DNA from: Tolypeutes matacus
Lineage: Eukaryota > Chordata > Mammalia > Cingulata > Chlamyphoridae
DNA: 64,000 nt
Direction: 5' to 3'
Assembly (NCBI GenBank): GCA_026826555.1
Contig: JAKSZT010053883.1
Location: 26,655,119 to 26,719,118 of the forward strand
Shown here: positions 11,301-26,300 of the stretch, piece by piece
Layout: every line of letters starts with the position of its first letter
How positions within the stretch are numbered: the stretch's first letter is position 1
Notes under the pieces: generated by a model
Databases searched by the model: none
Told to the model about the DNA's origin: nothing
Seen by the model: only the letters and a program-made list of their open reading frames with translations
Translations under genes and position numbers: made by a program

Positions 11301-14300
11301 CCGCACACGGCTTGCTGGTAGGGAGCCAGGACTTCTCCCCGCAGCCTGCCGCTGCTTGACCTTCCCTCTGGAGGCTGGGGACAGGATCCTTTACTGGCCC
11401 AGGCGCCACTGACCAGTGTCCTGTGCTTCTGGAAACCCAGGGGTGAGGCGCTCAGCTCTCTAGCCTCGGCACCTGGCCTCCAAAGGGCAGAACTGTGGGG
11501 TGTTAGGGCTTAGAAAGACCTCGAAGACTGGAACATTAAGAGCAGCTGCTGCTTGCTGACCGCTAGTTGTGCCAGGCGCTTTGCCAAGTGTTTTCCGTAC
11601 ATGATCTCATTTTATTCTCGCAACAACCCAGTGAGGTAATTATTATCGCCGTTTTCTGACAACAACCCTGTGAGGCACAGCTTCAGAGGAACGAGGCACA
11701 AGGTTGAGTGACTTGCCCGGGGGACATGCACCTGTGGCCCAAGGTCCTCAGGGAGGGGATTGCTGAGTTGGAACTGGGCCAGCGGCGGGTCCAAGGCCCG
11801 GGAGTAGAAACCGGTGTCCTCTTCCGGTGGGTGGGGTCACGCAGCCCCGTCGGGGTATTTACATTCGCTGGAGAGGACTCCCGGCGGCACAGCGTTGGTT
11901 GGAAGGCCGAGAGCGCCCTCTCCTGGCCAGCTGTAAGGGTGGCCGCCTTAACAGCGCCGTTCCTTAGCGGACGTTCAGGGCCAGGCTGGGCTGGGCAGGC
12001 AGATGCACAGACGACAGGCGCCAGGGTCAGAGCACGGTCCCTCCTCGCACGGGAAGGAGCTCTGGTCCTCCCCTCCACCTTCTCAAGGCCCTTGCCCCAT
12101 CTCTCCTGTCCTCACCCCTTGCTCTTTCTTGCTGTCTCCCTCAGCATCCTCCTATCTTAAAAAACGCTCCTTGGACATCACCTCCTCCTCCACCCCAATC
12201 CCTTGCCCCTGTTCACGGTCAGATTTGTCAACAGAGTCATCTACACTTGCTCATCTGCACCTGCTTGCTAGCCAGTTGCTTCCAGACCTCCACTCTCACA
12301 CTGCAAGGAATACCTCTTACCAAGGCCCGCAGTGATCCCCAGGCTCCTAGATCCAGGGAGCACTTTATCTTAAACCTTATTTTTGAATTATTCAAATAAC
12401 ACATTGGTTCATTCACCAAAAAAAGTAAGACATCAGCTTTATGTCTGCACAAATAATCACCATTATGAATTTGGTGGGCATATAGTATTTAAAAAATACA
12501 CCTATGGCTCATAGAAAAGATATAAAATGTTTTGTGATTCTACAAGCAAATATAAAAGGAATTCTTATGGTCCATACCATTCTTCAGAAGCTTTAAACTC
12601 AGCAGGTTTTAACCATGACTCAATGTTGATGCATTTAGACCTCGTTCAGGGGACACTCCCCGTTCCCCTTGTTATTTGACCTCTCAATGTCATTGAACAC
12701 AGCAATGTTTTCTTTTTAAAAATACTCAGCTATAACATGTACTCCTGGTTTTAAAGACTCCAGCAGCATATAAGATGAAGCGCGAGCAAGGCTGTGCGTC
12801 TGCCCCCCCTCTCAGGCCCCTCTGCCATCTGGGTCACCTACCATCCAGACACAGTCGCAAGGTCAGCTGTGCCTCTCCAGGAACGGTGCTGCACTCTCCT
12901 TACTGTTTTCCTCCTCTGGAGACGTGCTCTCTCCTCACCTTTCGGGGAGCCGGCTCTTCCCAGTCTTCTATCACCCTTAAAATGGCCAAGTTCCTCTGGA
13001 TTTTGTCTCAGACCGCTTATCTTGTAAACCTCTTCTTAGGGGATCTTACCTCCTCCCGTGGCTTTAAATGCCACCAGTACACACCTGTCTGCCACACTTT
13101 CGTCTCCAGCCCAGACCTGCGTATCCAGATGCTGACTTGATAGCACCCAGATGCCTGGAGCCCAGCATGTTCAAAGGCACTTGGTGAATGGCCCCTCTCT
13201 CTGGGGGTTGTGGAGGCCCCTCATACACCCTCCAGAATCCCCTCAGCACTTTGTCAGCCCATTTCCACAGGGTCACCTGTATTCCTTCATCAGGCCGAGC
13301 ACCTTCTTGCTTCAGAGCCTCTGCCCGGGCCATTTCCTCTCCTGGACATATTCTTTGCTTTCCTGTTGGCCTGGCTGAGGCCTTCTGTGGGCCTCGGCTG
13401 AGATTTCGGAGCTCCCTCACACCCAGGTCTTCCCATCACATGGTCTCTAGCATCTTGCACTTTTTCTTCAGGCTTTACCCCATTCAGAATTTCGTTATTC
13501 ATTGTTCACTTTTTTTTTTTTTTTTATGGGTAAAAATCAAAATTCTCACAATACACACAAACATTTGCAAAATGATATATAAATATATATGCATATATGT
13601 GTATTTGCTTACAAAAATGTTATTTATATATATATATATACATATATTTTAAGAGGTGCTTAGATTACCCAAAATATTACATGGAACCCACTGGGATTCC
13701 CATGTTGCCCACCTCCCACACCTCCCACCACATCCCACACAAACATCTCCCACAGTGTGGCCCACCACCCTCAATGAACTTACACATCCTGGAGCCTTGC
13801 CACCAACCATAGACCACAGTTCACACTGTAGACCACACTCTCTCCCACTCAGTTCTGAGTGGTGTGTGCTGATTTAAAATGGCCTACATCCATTGCCACA
13901 ACAGTACTCAGGACAACCTCCAACTCCCAAAGAAGCCCCTGTATTTCAACTGCTCATCCCCTCCCTACCCAAAAACTGTCAAGTGGCCACTGGCTCCACC
14001 TCATTGTTATAATTTCTTGCATTGCTAGAATCACCATATGTGAGCAAGAGAATACCATCAAGTCCACTCTAGTCCATAGTTCTTCCCCCAATCCAGAGGC
14101 GAATGGGATGGTGATGTCCACTCCAACTCCAAGTGAGAGAGGGCTTATATCCCATGGATATGGTGGGTGGGATGATCCTGCCTGCAGATGCAGGCCCTCT
14201 CCATTCCCTGGGATGGCCATTTCCCATCGTTGTCTCCTCACCAGGTGACTTGGATGAGTCCATTGAGCTGTAGGGTAGGAGTTGCAGCTCCACCTAGATT

Positions 14301-17300
14301 TCATGCACACCTGGCACATAGGTAGGCGGGAGGCTCCAGTCTCTGGAAGTATACCTAAGAAACTCCAGCATCACATGTAGGTTTGAATAGAAGGGACTGA
14401 TGAACCATGTGCAGGGAGGACTTATTTGAGTCTAATTCTGTCACTCTCAGGAGCACAGATTCTAAAATAGAACCCACTGATAAGGCATCAGTCTCTGGGG
14501 CTATCCCCCCTTATATAGGACCAGGGTGTCTCCGGAGCTCTCAGGAACCCCACTGAGTGGGGTGACAGGCACTTGGATGTTCTATGAGCTCCTACTGAGG
14601 TGTGCGTAAGAGTTACCTCTGGGATGACCTCCCGACTCTCTTTGAAGTTTCTTAGCCACTTGAACTCATTTGTCTTTACCATTTCCCCCTTTTATTCAAG
14701 GTCTTTTTCCAGTTGTGTTGCCAGTTGGCACTTGGGAAAAGTTTTCAATTAGCAATACTCGTGCCTCGGATAAACCTCATTGGCTACCATTGTTCACTTT
14801 TGAAGGCCCATCTTCCCCACCAGCCTAAAGCTCCACGAGGTCAAAGTCTCTGTCTGCCTTATTCACCACTAGCACCTGTCACAGAGCTGGCAACTCAGTA
14901 GATATGCTCAATAAATGCCTGTCAGTTCAGCATTAAGTCGTAAGAGCAGGGACGCTCAAGTTTGACGGTCCTGGGTGAAATTTACAGCTCTGCCACTTAG
15001 AAGCTGTTTGACTTTGGGCAAGTCACTTAACCTCTTTGAGCCACTGCTTCCTACCTCATATATAAGGTTATCAGGAGGAGTAAATGAGAATGCATATGAA
15101 ATATTTAATACAATGATTGGCACATAGTAGGCTTTCAGAGAATAGTTATTATTTAAACATTTGTCAGCAAAGTTAAATCCTCAGGTCCTCAAAGTGCTAT
15201 CCTCTCTGCTTCCTCTTTCCTCGTGTGGTTAAGCAGGGAGCAAAAACACATTTTCACGTGCACTCATACTAGGGCAGGGGGACCATCTGCCTCTGGGAAG
15301 CAAGCTGTGACAGCAGTAATTCCAGTTCTGGACATGGACCTCTGTGTCCCACTCTGCCACTTACCAACTGTGTCACCACTGGCAGATGGACCTCCCTGAA
15401 CTCAATTTTGTCCTCCATAAAGTGTGGCTAATAAAGACTTCATTGGATAGTTATAGGCATTACAGAGATAATGTGCATAAATACCGAGTGCTGGAAAGTT
15501 GCTAAATTAAAATATAGGGTTTTATTGCAAATTCAGGATGGCTAAAAACGGCTCTTATGTCTCCTACTGTGTTTCAAATCTGGCTCCCACTTGACTCCCT
15601 TCCCTTATCCATGCAGAGTCAGACCTGCATTTGAAGGTTGGCTCTTCCACCTACTTGCTGTGTGGCCTCTCCTGGCATCAGTTTCTTCCTCTGTAGAATG
15701 GAGAAGGGTTAAGTAAAGTAATGAATCTCCAGCAGGGGTTGGCCAAATCCAGCCCACCACCTGATTTTGTAAAGTTTTATTGGATCACAGCCAAACTCAT
15801 TCATTTACCTGTTGCCTAGGGCTGCTTTTGTACTATGGGGGCAGGTGAGTAGTTGCAACAGAGATCCTCTGGCCTGCAAAGCATGAAGTATTTACTCTCT
15901 GGCCCTTTCCAGAGTAAGTCTGCTGACACCTGATCTAATTCAGTGCCTGGCCTGTGGTAGGTGCTCAGTGAACATGGCTGCTATAATCAACAGCAGCGGC
16001 AGTATTGTCTGTATCATTTATTTATGCTGCAGTCAGGCAGAGCAGTGATCTGTAAAGGTGAGGAAGAGGAGGACTTGAGGGGAGAGGGGTTCAGTCGGGG
16101 TCACTCGGCACAGTGTCACACACGGTGTTGGCTTTGGATGTTGGATGACCTGTGTCAGAAAGACTCTTGGTCTAATTCACTTTCTAATACACTAATGTTC
16201 TCTATTTTTTATTTTATTTTTTATTTTTCTAACGTTCTCTAAACATTTAAATCTGCTAGGAAAATGTGTCAAAAGCTGGTCAACAGGGCTTCCATGGGTC
16301 CATATAAGTGCCTTCATGGGATTTTTTTTTTTTTTTTTTAATTTTTTTTTAAAGATTTTATTTATTTATTCATTTATCCCCCCCTTGCTGCTTGTGCTCG
16401 CTGGGTCAGCTAACCACGCCGTGCGGGCGGGCTTGCCTTCACCAGGAGGCCCCGGGAACCGAACCCGGGGCCTCCCATATGGTAAACGGGAGCCCTACCA
16501 ATTGAGCCACAGCCGCTTCCCCCTTCATGGGATTTAGAAAGCCCATTTCTTCAAGACACTTAATTGTTATCATAAATATACTGATTTTGGTAGAACGAGA
16601 TGCTTTACTGCCAGGAAACTCTACTAAATATACAAATCTACCATGTATTCGATGTGAATGCAAACCTCCCGGGATTGTGCAGTGCACAACCTGCATGACT
16701 GTACACAGCAGGCCTGCCTGCCAAAGAATGGTGAGCCAGCATAAGTCCTGATTTCTAAATATCTATTGAATTAGAGAGTTACATACTTCCCATGCTTAGG
16801 TACAACTTTGCCCCTCATCTGTGCTTCCTTGGGCTCCACGGGCCCAGCAGGCCCTGATGCCTCCTCACCATCATCTTTGGGACCCCACAGGCAGAGATGG
16901 AGTTGGTCCAGCGCATTGGCGTCCCTGCCAGTAAGATCATCTATGCCAACCCCTGTAAGCAAATTGCACAGATCAAGTATGCTGCCAAGCATGGGGTCCA
17001 GCTGCTGAGCTTTGACAACGAGATGGAGCTGGCAAAGGTGGTAAAGAGCCACCCCAGTGCCAAGTAAGCTGGGAACCACACGTGTGAAGGAGGGTAGGCT
17101 GCTGTGTGAAGGTGGAGGGGGCTGGGGGAGTGAAGGTGGGACAGAGGACTGAGCTCAGGGAGAAGGAGGCAGCGCTGTTGTGCCCTGCCCTGTACCCGGC
17201 CACAGTCACAGGAGGTTGGAGTGGGTACACGTGTGCTGGACCCGGGCTGTCAGGGCCTGACTAGAACAGAGGCAGCTCTAGGCAGAGCAAAGCCCGTGCG

Positions 17301-20300
17301 TTATGGAGGTCAAAATCACAGGCTGAGACTGCAAGAAGGGCTGATGGAGAAGCTTTGCAAGGGAGGTAGCATTCAAAGTGGGCCTTGAGAAATGAGGAGA
17401 CTTTTGAAGGGCGGGGCATAAGCAGGGTGTTAGTGTGAACTGTGTGAGCAAATGCACGAGGCCAGCAACAGCACGGGGTGTTTGGGGGTCACCCCAACTT
17501 GGGTGTGGCTGGAGTGTGCTGCGTGCGAGGGCTGGAAGCAAACAGTGGATGAAGCTGGCCCAGGGCAGGGACCTGGTGCCAATGGGCTTTGGCAGGGCTA
17601 AAGGCTGGGCGTTTGGTTTAGGCTTGTGCTTTTCACACAGTGACTCGACACCCTGGGGATTCCAGGGAGGGCTCTTGAGGTGGAGGGAGACCAGGTGGGT
17701 GGGCCACTCTGCTTCACCCAGTACAGCTTCCATTTTGTCCATTTTACATGATATTGGGGTTCTCCTTAAGGTTTTATTTAAAATCATAAATGAAAACTTC
17801 TAAAACTCTGGCTGGTATGGAGGCCAATTTGGGTGGATTAGAGCTTGGCGCAACTGCCCGGGGTAGTGAGGTCTGACCCCAGGCAGGGGCTGCTGGAATG
17901 GAGAGCAGGGGGTGCAGAGACATATGGACATGGCTTGCACAGGACTTGGGGTTGACTGGCTGTGCAGGCAGAGGAAGGGGTCAGGGAGCCTGAGGAGCTG
18001 GCAGCTCTGAGCCCTGCAGATTCACAGCCCTGGACTCCCGAGAAGATGTGGCTGGGGGGTGGGGGGGGTGTCGCCCCGGGAGGGGGGGTCACCCAGCAGA
18101 GGCGCTGCCTGTCCCCTCAGGATGGTTCTGTGCATCACCACTGATGACTCCCACTCCCTGAGCCACCTGAGCCTCAAGTTTGGAGCGTCACTGAAATCCT
18201 GCAGGCACCTGCTTGAAAATGCCAAGAAAAGCCATGTGGAGGTGGTGGGTGTGAGGTGAGCACCACCGTCCCCGCCCTGCCAGGCCCACTGCCTCTTTCC
18301 CAGGAATCAATCAATTCTGCAGGAGACCTTCCTCAAGGCCTCCGGGCAGGCCTGCCTCCAGGGGCCTGGAATCCTGACATTGGAGTTTCCTCTCTTTAGA
18401 AAAAAGGTTGGGAGTGTTCCCCTGCCCTAAACCTACAGTCTTCAAAAGGTCTGTCCAGTATGTTCTGCCCAAGGACTTGATTTCACGGGGGTTTCTCAGG
18501 CTGTGCCAAAGGTTGTGCAGGACATCCTTGTCCCTGTCTCTTTTCTTGCAGAGATATGGAAGAAGTAATGCTAATGACCTAGCAAAATAGCATTCGTTTA
18601 TTCTGTTGTTAGGATATGCAGGGCACTGTGCTAAGTGCTTCATGTACGTTATCCCACAGTTTAGTGTGGTACAGGACCTTATCCCTATTTTATAGATGGG
18701 TAAACTGAAACACAGGTAGGTTAAGTAACTTGCTAAGGTCTTGCTGCTAATTAAGAGACACATCCAGAGCTGGTTGACTCTGGGGCCCTGGCCCTCCTCC
18801 TAAAAAGCTCGGCCCCAGGGGCAGCAAAGAGAGATGAGAGGTGCACCAAGTGCCAAGAGACCTTGGAAGTAGCCTCCTGTCCACTCCACACTTTCACATG
18901 GCCTTTGGCAACCCATTTAACCTTCCTGGCCTTTGGTCACTGCATCTGTAAAGTGGGCACAGTGTCCGATGTGCCTGCCAGAGACACAACCGGACTAGCT
19001 GGGGTGCTGGGGTTGCTCCTGGCTGGGGCCAGGACGATGGCACCCTGGGGCCTGGCATGTGAACCGAGGCTCTCTCTCCTTCCCTAGTTTTCACATTGGC
19101 AGTGGCTGTCCTGACCCTCAGGCCTATGCTCGGTCCATCGCAGATGCCCGGCTTGTGTTTGAAATGGGTGCCGAGCTGGGCCACAGGATGCACATCCTGG
19201 ACCTTGGAGGCGGGTTCCCTGGCATGGAGGGAGCCAAAGTGAGATTCGAAGAGGTAACTCGGGCTGGAAGCATACTGGGCTCAGGGTGGGGCAGGGGCAG
19301 GGGCAGGGGCAGGGAGGGGTATAATATTCATAGGGAGCCCCGGTGGGGGTGGAGCCTATGTGGTGCTTTACCTGGATTACTTCACTTATTATCCCCGTAT
19401 TACAGTTGAGCAAATGCAGGCTCATAGAGATAAGTCCCCTCCTGAGTCTAAGGCAGAGCCAGGCTGCACACCCAGCTCTGCCTACCTTCCTCCCAGGCCT
19501 TTCACCAGCCCCCTGCAACATATTTGTATAACTCCTAAGGCTCTCTGATGTCTGGGTACCCCTTATTCACTGACAGGAGGGCAGGAGAAGGAAGAGCCAA
19601 CCTTGATGTCCACTCACAGTCCACCTGTCTCCTTCCCACCTGTGAGATGAAACCAAGGAAAATGGTGTCACTTCAATTCCTACTCCAACCATTAGTGGTT
19701 GCTTCTCCTTAAGAAGCACCTCATGTCCTGTAATTGCCATGTCTAAGAATTGACCCTAAGGAAATGATTGGGGATATATACAAAAAATTAGACTCAAAGA
19801 TGAGCATTGCAGTGCTTTTGTAACAAAGCTTTGAACTTTCTTGATCCATCTAACAATTGGAAATTGGTTAAATTACGGTAGATTCTTATGATGAAAATAT
19901 TACACAGGGGAGATCATTAGCCATCTATTGAGTAAAATATGTTATAAAAACACATACTCAGAAAAAAAGAAAAAAACCCATATACACAGCTCCATCCTGC
20001 TTATAATAAAAGAATAATACTTGTTTGTATAGAAAAGAATTAAAGAAGCTACTCCAAAAAGTTAACAGTGATTAGCTTCATCTGGGTGATGGAATTAGGG
20101 GTAATTCTTTTTTTTTTTTTTTAAGATTTTTTATTTATTTATTCATTTATCCCCCCCTTGCTGCCTGTGCTCGCTGGGTCAGCCAACCACGCCGTGCGGG
20201 CGGGCCCGCCCTCACCAGGAGGCCCCGGGAACCGAACCCGGGGCCTCCCATATGATAAACGGGAGCCCCACCGATTGAGCCACAGCCGCTTCCCAGGGGG

Positions 20301-23300
20301 GGGGGGTAATTCTTATCTTCTTTTTCCTTCCCTGTATTTTCTGAATTTTCTGTCATCAAACTGTATTATTTAACAAATTGATTATTTATGAAAGAAAGTT
20401 CCTCATCAGGGCTTCCAGAACCTGAGTGTCAAGTGTTATAATAAGAGTGCCCCTTCCCATTGTGGGGGGCATGGAGGGGAGTGATTTATACAAAGATGAG
20501 GATCTCCACCCACATCCTTCCCCCCCACCACCACCACCACGTCCCTGGCCAGCTGCCCTCAGTTACCAGCTGGGCCCGCAGCCGCTACCAAGCCCTCCTT
20601 CCTGAAATCAAAGCAGCTTTCAAGAAATGGACTTGGAGCTGTAGCAAGTCTTCAGTATAAATCTTGCATTTGAATCACAGAATTGTCCCCCCCTCAACCC
20701 CCTCCCATTCAGATTGCTTCTGTGATCAACTCAGCCTTGGACCTATATTTCCCTGAGGGGTGTGGCGTGGACATCCTTGCCGAGCTGGGGCGCTACTACG
20801 TGACCTCAGCCTTCACCTTGGCAGTCAGCATCATTGCCAAGAAGGAGGTTCTTTTGGACCAGCCCAGCAGGGAAGGTAGGTGCCAGGTGGTTGGGGGATC
20901 CCTGTTCTCCCCTGTGGCTGGGGCAGTGGCTGGCTGAGCAGGGTCTGGTTTTAGGCCCGGTGGCAGGGGGTAGGGGAATCTGGAGAATGGGACCTTGTTT
21001 TAGGGAATTTGAAAATCAAGTCCTTTCACCCCAAAGACACTTACTTAGCATCTTTTTTCCTAGGCATGTTCATATTTTGTGAACAAATTGAGATAAGAAA
21101 AACTTTAGGGAGAATAGATACTTTATTAATTCCATTTTACAAGTGAGAAAACTGAGAGCCAAAGAGAATACACGTAAATTGTTTAATAGCTAGTAAGAGG
21201 TAAAGCTAGGATTTGACTCTATGCCTGTCTCCTCTCCAGAATACAGGCTTTTACTCACCCCACTGATTCTCATAACGTAATGAAAATAGTGAATGACAAC
21301 TTATTTTTAAGTTTCCTTTACAGTTGACAGAACATAGGCTCAGAGAGGCAGATTCACTAATCTGGGGGCACACAGCTGATAAAGGGCAGTACTAGGATTC
21401 ACATTCAGGCTGGGCTGCCCCAAAGCTGCCCACACTGCCAGCCTTTCCAGATCAGAGCAGTCTTCAGCAGCCCTGGGAGCAGGCAGAGTCAGGGACTCCG
21501 ATCTTGGGGCTTTGGTCCTGGGATCCTCAGGCAAGAGAGCAAAGGCAGGTCCGTGTGCTCTTCCCTAGAGAAAATCCATGTGGAGGGTGGCAGGTTACAA
21601 AAGTAACATGTCGCACATATATGCATATATGTGTGGGGGGGTAGTTGTGTGTGTGGAGGGGCAGGTAAGTTCAGCCTTATTCTGGCCTCCTTTAAAGGCT
21701 CCTGTCTTGTCCAGCCAGGAGTCCTGGCCTCTTCCTGCAGTCACCCCCGAGCAAATGGCCTAACCTTTTGGAGCATTTGGGTGGGCTGTTCTTCTGCCTT
21801 CGTGGGGTGTTGAAGTGCTCAGATGCAGGCAGAGGAGTGGGTCCCAGGTGGGGTTGCTCAGTTGTCAGGATGCCTGTTCCCGACGCTCTGAAGAATCTCA
21901 TATCATCGGCTGCAGGACCACCCTATAGTTGAGAAAGGGTCACTTTCTCTTCAGTGACCTGTTGTGCTTGCTGAGCCCACCGTTGAGCCAGCTCCCCACT
22001 ACTCTCCCCTCTCATTGCGGCCCTTGACCCCTCCCCTCCCCGCAGAGGAAAACGGTTCGGCCCCCAAGACCTTCGTGTACCACCTTGATGAGGGCGTATA
22101 TGGGATCTTCAACTCGGTCCTGTTTGACAACGCCTGCCCTACCCCCATCCTGCAGAAGGTGAGCCTACCCCACGTGGGCCTGTTTCCAATTAAGTGGGCT
22201 TTTAAAAAAAAAACAAAAACTTTCATTATGTTTGTATCTACTTTTTTTTTTTAAGTAAGGTACATTTATGGTAGAAAATAGATAACAAGAATGAAGGTTA
22301 TTCGCCATAACTCCACTGCACAGAGAGTGGGAACATTTTGATGTATTTCTTTCAGTCTCTTTTTCAAATGCATTATACTTTTTTTCGTAAAGTTGGGATC
22401 ACATTGTTTTACCGCCTGTTTTTTCATTTAACATGTGATGTGCCTAGTCCCACGCCATTAACTACTTTTTTACAATGCTTTTTGATGACTACATAGTATT
22501 TTTTTTTTTTTTTTAGTTTTACTGACATTTTTATTAGTGAGTTTTATGACTTAGTTTTTTTTTTTTTTTTGTGACTCAAACAATATATTACACAATATAT
22601 TTGGTTCATAGTAATGCATTCATACAGTATATAGTATTTTAACGGATGATTGTCCTATAATTTGTCTAGCTCTAATGTTGGACATTTGGTATCCTGTTTT
22701 TGAGCATTGTAAGGAGATCTTGGCACACATCTCTGATTATTGCTCTGGGGTAAATTCCTGCAAGTAAAATGAAACAGTTCATCTGAAATGGGGTTTTTCC
22801 ACATTGACGGAAGGGAACAGCGATAGAGAAAACATTCCTTCTAGCCCCTGGAACTCAGCCCAGGGCCTCCAGCGATTCTAGTGGGGCATCTTCAAAAGGG
22901 GAAAGAAAATGAGACCCACCAACGTACCTTCACACCTGCGGGCCTTTGCCTGTGCAGCCCCTGTTCTCGGAAGGAAACTTCTGCTAACGTGCCTGGCCAG
23001 CTCCCAGCGTGTTGCCAGCTTTCTTCCCTTCCCAACACGCCTGGTCTTTGGAGACCCTATCAGATGCCAGCTGCTCTTTGCGGCTTTTCCTGCCTCTCAT
23101 CCAACTGCAGGCAGGAGCCCCCCACCCCCACCCCAGACTCCCGCGCTCTCGTGGACGAGCTTGATGGAGCCCTCGTCCCAGGGATGTGTTGCTAAATGTT
23201 GTCATAGCCACTTGTCTGCATAAGCCTCCCTGATGTGCTGAGGTAGTTGGTTTTCTTCTCTGTCACAGTCGCGTTGCCTGCAGGCTCGTCATCTCCCACA

Positions 23301-26300
23301 TCCCCCTGCACCAGAAGGGGCCAGGCAGGCCTAAGCTGGGGGAACCTGAGGCTACAGAGCAGCCACCAGCTGCTTCGCAGTTACTCTCCCCCTCCTGTGC
23401 CCGCTTTCTGTTGCATCCCGGCCTCATTCCTCGTCCCCTTCATCCGTTACTCTGGATGGCCTGGACTGTGACCCAGCTCACTGCTCTCAGCCTCCCTCCA
23501 GGGTTTCTGCTTTGACTTATCTCTAGTTGGTGTTCCTGACCCAGGCACCCTCTGTGACCTGTGTTGTTCCTCCCCCAGACAGGGCAGAAGCTGTTTCCTT
23601 TGGGCTCTCTGCCCCTTGCCTAGCTCAGCCACGTGTCTGGATACGGCGTGGGTCCCCCAGTCTGGTGATGGAGCCAGACGGTGGGTAGATGACAGCACAC
23701 ATAATAAGCTGGTTACAGCTGTGCTGGCAGTGCATGTCAGAAGGGCCCAGCCTGAGGGGGTGTCCGCACCTTCTTCTCCAAGGAAGGACCCCTCGCCAGT
23801 GGGTGTGGCAGCTTTGCACCCTGCTTTTCCCTCCCAGGGACTTTGCTCTTGGACCTCAGGTGCAGAAAATTGTATTAAACATAATCTTGGTTCCAGGTAC
23901 ACTTCTCATCTTTGGACCATGCTTGGTCCTCTTTTGCTTATGTTTCTTTTCTATTTTTCAAAAACTCAACAAATATTTATTGAGTACCTTCAATATGCAA
24001 AGCACTATCCTAAGGCCTGCTGGGAATAGGAGGTAAGAATTGTCTGGAAATTCAGTCCTGTTGGGTAGAAACTCTTGTATGTATAGATGGGGGGGTGGAG
24101 TGAGAGAGAGAGAGGGAGGGAGGGAAACCACAACAGTTTCAGGAGAAAAGTACAGTACATGTGCTATGAATTTTTTCATAAATATTTTAAGATGTACTCT
24201 AAAAGATAAGGACTTAAAAAATAACCACAATACCATTATCAAGTAAAAAAATTTAACAATTCTGTAGTACCCCCAATCATCCAATCCCTGTTCAAATATC
24301 CCCAACTGTCTCATAAATGGTTTTTATAGTTGATTTGCTGAAATCAGAGGCCAAAGAAGATCTGCTTATTGCGTCTGGCTCATATGGCTCTCTCTCAACC
24401 TATCAGTTTCCTCACCTACTTTTTTTTTTAAATTTATTTCTTGAAGAAACTGGGCTGCTTGCCCTGTAATGTTTCCCACATTCTAGATTTTTCTGATTGG
24501 TGAATTTCCTGGATTTCCTTTAGTGTTTTTGAACCTGTTTCCCTGTGTCCTGTATTTCTCTGAAACTAGTAGTTAGGTTAAGTTCCCATATGTTTTTTTT
24601 TAAATAAAAATACTTCAGTTAGTGTAATCAGCATCATTTACTACCTCCCCCCCCCATGCATAGTAACCACTATCGTCAGTCACGTGTTTATCATTCCCTT
24701 GCTCTCTTTTTTTACATGGTTTTATCACATCCAAATTTATCCCTAAAATGTATGTATGTGTATATATAATTTATTTGTTTTTTTTACTTTATAAAAATGG
24801 TATTATGATGTATGTAACCTTTTTGGACTTTTTTCACATCCTATCGTATTTTAAGATTCATCAGGGGGTGGATGTGGCTCAAATGGCTGGGCGTCCGTCT
24901 GCCATATGGAGGGATCTGGGTTCGATCCCCGGGACCTCCCGGTAAAATAAAAAAAAATTTAAAAAAAAGATTCATCAGTACTGCTGCATGTCACTAGAGT
25001 TCATTCAATTCGATTCTGTATAACACTCTGGGGGGCGGATGTGGCTCAAATGGCTGGGCGTCTGTCTGCCATATGGAGGGACCTGGGTTCGATCCCCAGG
25101 ACCTCCCGGTAAAATAAAAAAATATAGAAGGTGCATGTGCCACCAGGTGTTGTGTGTGGGCGTGCCGCCAGGCCCCGCCAAGCCACGTATCAAGATGATG
25201 ACGTAATAGGAGAGAAACACAGGGGAGAGCCAAGACGAGGTGCACCGAAAAACCAGGAACTGAGGTGGTGCAAGTGGCAGAACACCTCTCTCCCACATCG
25301 GAGGTTCCCAGGATCGAATCCCGGTGAAGAGAGGAGGAGAAGGATGAGAAGAGAGGGCAGGAAACAGACACAGAGAATTGCCCAGCGAATGGACACAAAA
25401 AACCCAGCAAAAACCGGGGGTGGGGGTGGGGTGTTAAAATGGATAAAGCAAATAAATAAATAAATCTTTTTAAAAAACCCAAAACACTCTGTTGGTGAAT
25501 ATCCCAGTTTGTTCACCTACTCTCCTGTCAAGGCATTTGGATTTTTCTAGGTTTTTGCTGCTGTGAACTCTGCCACTAGGAATGTCTTTGTCCCTGTCTC
25601 TGTTTCCCGCGAGCAAGGAGGAATGGCGTCGGGAGCAGCGTTGGGAGCCTCGCCAGACTGGTTTCCAAAGTGGTTGCGTGGATTTACAGCCCACCAGCAG
25701 CATATCAGAGGCTGTGACTCCACACTTTTATTGTCCTTCCCAACACTTGTATTGTCAAACTTCAAAAAATTTCCCAACTGGCTGTAAAATGGTATCTCCT
25801 TGAGGCTTGGGTTTGCATTTCCCTGCTCTGTAATGCAGTTGGGCGGCTCTTTGTATATTTATCGGCCGTGCAAGTCTTCTCTTCCAGAGACTGCTCTTCG
25901 TATCCGAACCTCTCCACCACGTGGTCTGCACCCACTGCCCCGTTCCCTCAGCTCCCATTCCCTCTTCAGACCTCTCCAATCTGGTGTCTGTTCCACGAGG
26001 CCACAGAAGATACTCTTTTTTTTTTTTTTTTTTTTTTAAGATTTTATTTATTTATTCATTTATCCCCCCCTTNNNNNNNNNNNNNNNNNNNNNNNNNNNN
26101 NNNNNNNNNNNNNNNNNNNNNNNNNNNNNNNNNNNNNNNNNNNNNNNNNNNNNNNNNNNNNNNNNNNNNNNNNNNNNNNNNNNNNNNNNNNNNNNNNNNN
26201 NNNNNNNNNNNNNNNNNNNNNNNNNNNNNNNNNNNNNNNNNNNNNNNNNNNNNNNNNNNNNNNNNNNNNNNNNNNNNNNNNNNNNNNNNNNNNNNNNNNN

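Larger units (their letters stand above)
9971..16890 (+). other. AZIN2 intron 2 (6.9 kb), repeat-filled
   Basis: From left to right: decayed L1 in minus orientation (about 10360-10470 and 10570-10680), ancient repeats (10690-11140), a minus MIR (11540-11800), L2 (12800-13500 and 14795-14935) split by a 1.28-kb retroposon, MIR copies, a MER5A and a SINE. A moderately CpG-rich patch at 11770-12060 has no other support as a promoter. Confidence 0.6.

Noticed and set aside
11760..12060. CpG-rich patch in intron 2 as an alternative promoter
   Set aside because: CpG content is moderate, there is no clustered promoter motif set, and the left part is a decayed MIR, whose sequence would account for some CpGs.
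17278..17787. 169-codon minus-strand open frame
   Set aside because: It lies within AZIN2 intron 3 over repeat-like sequence and has no domain or splice support.
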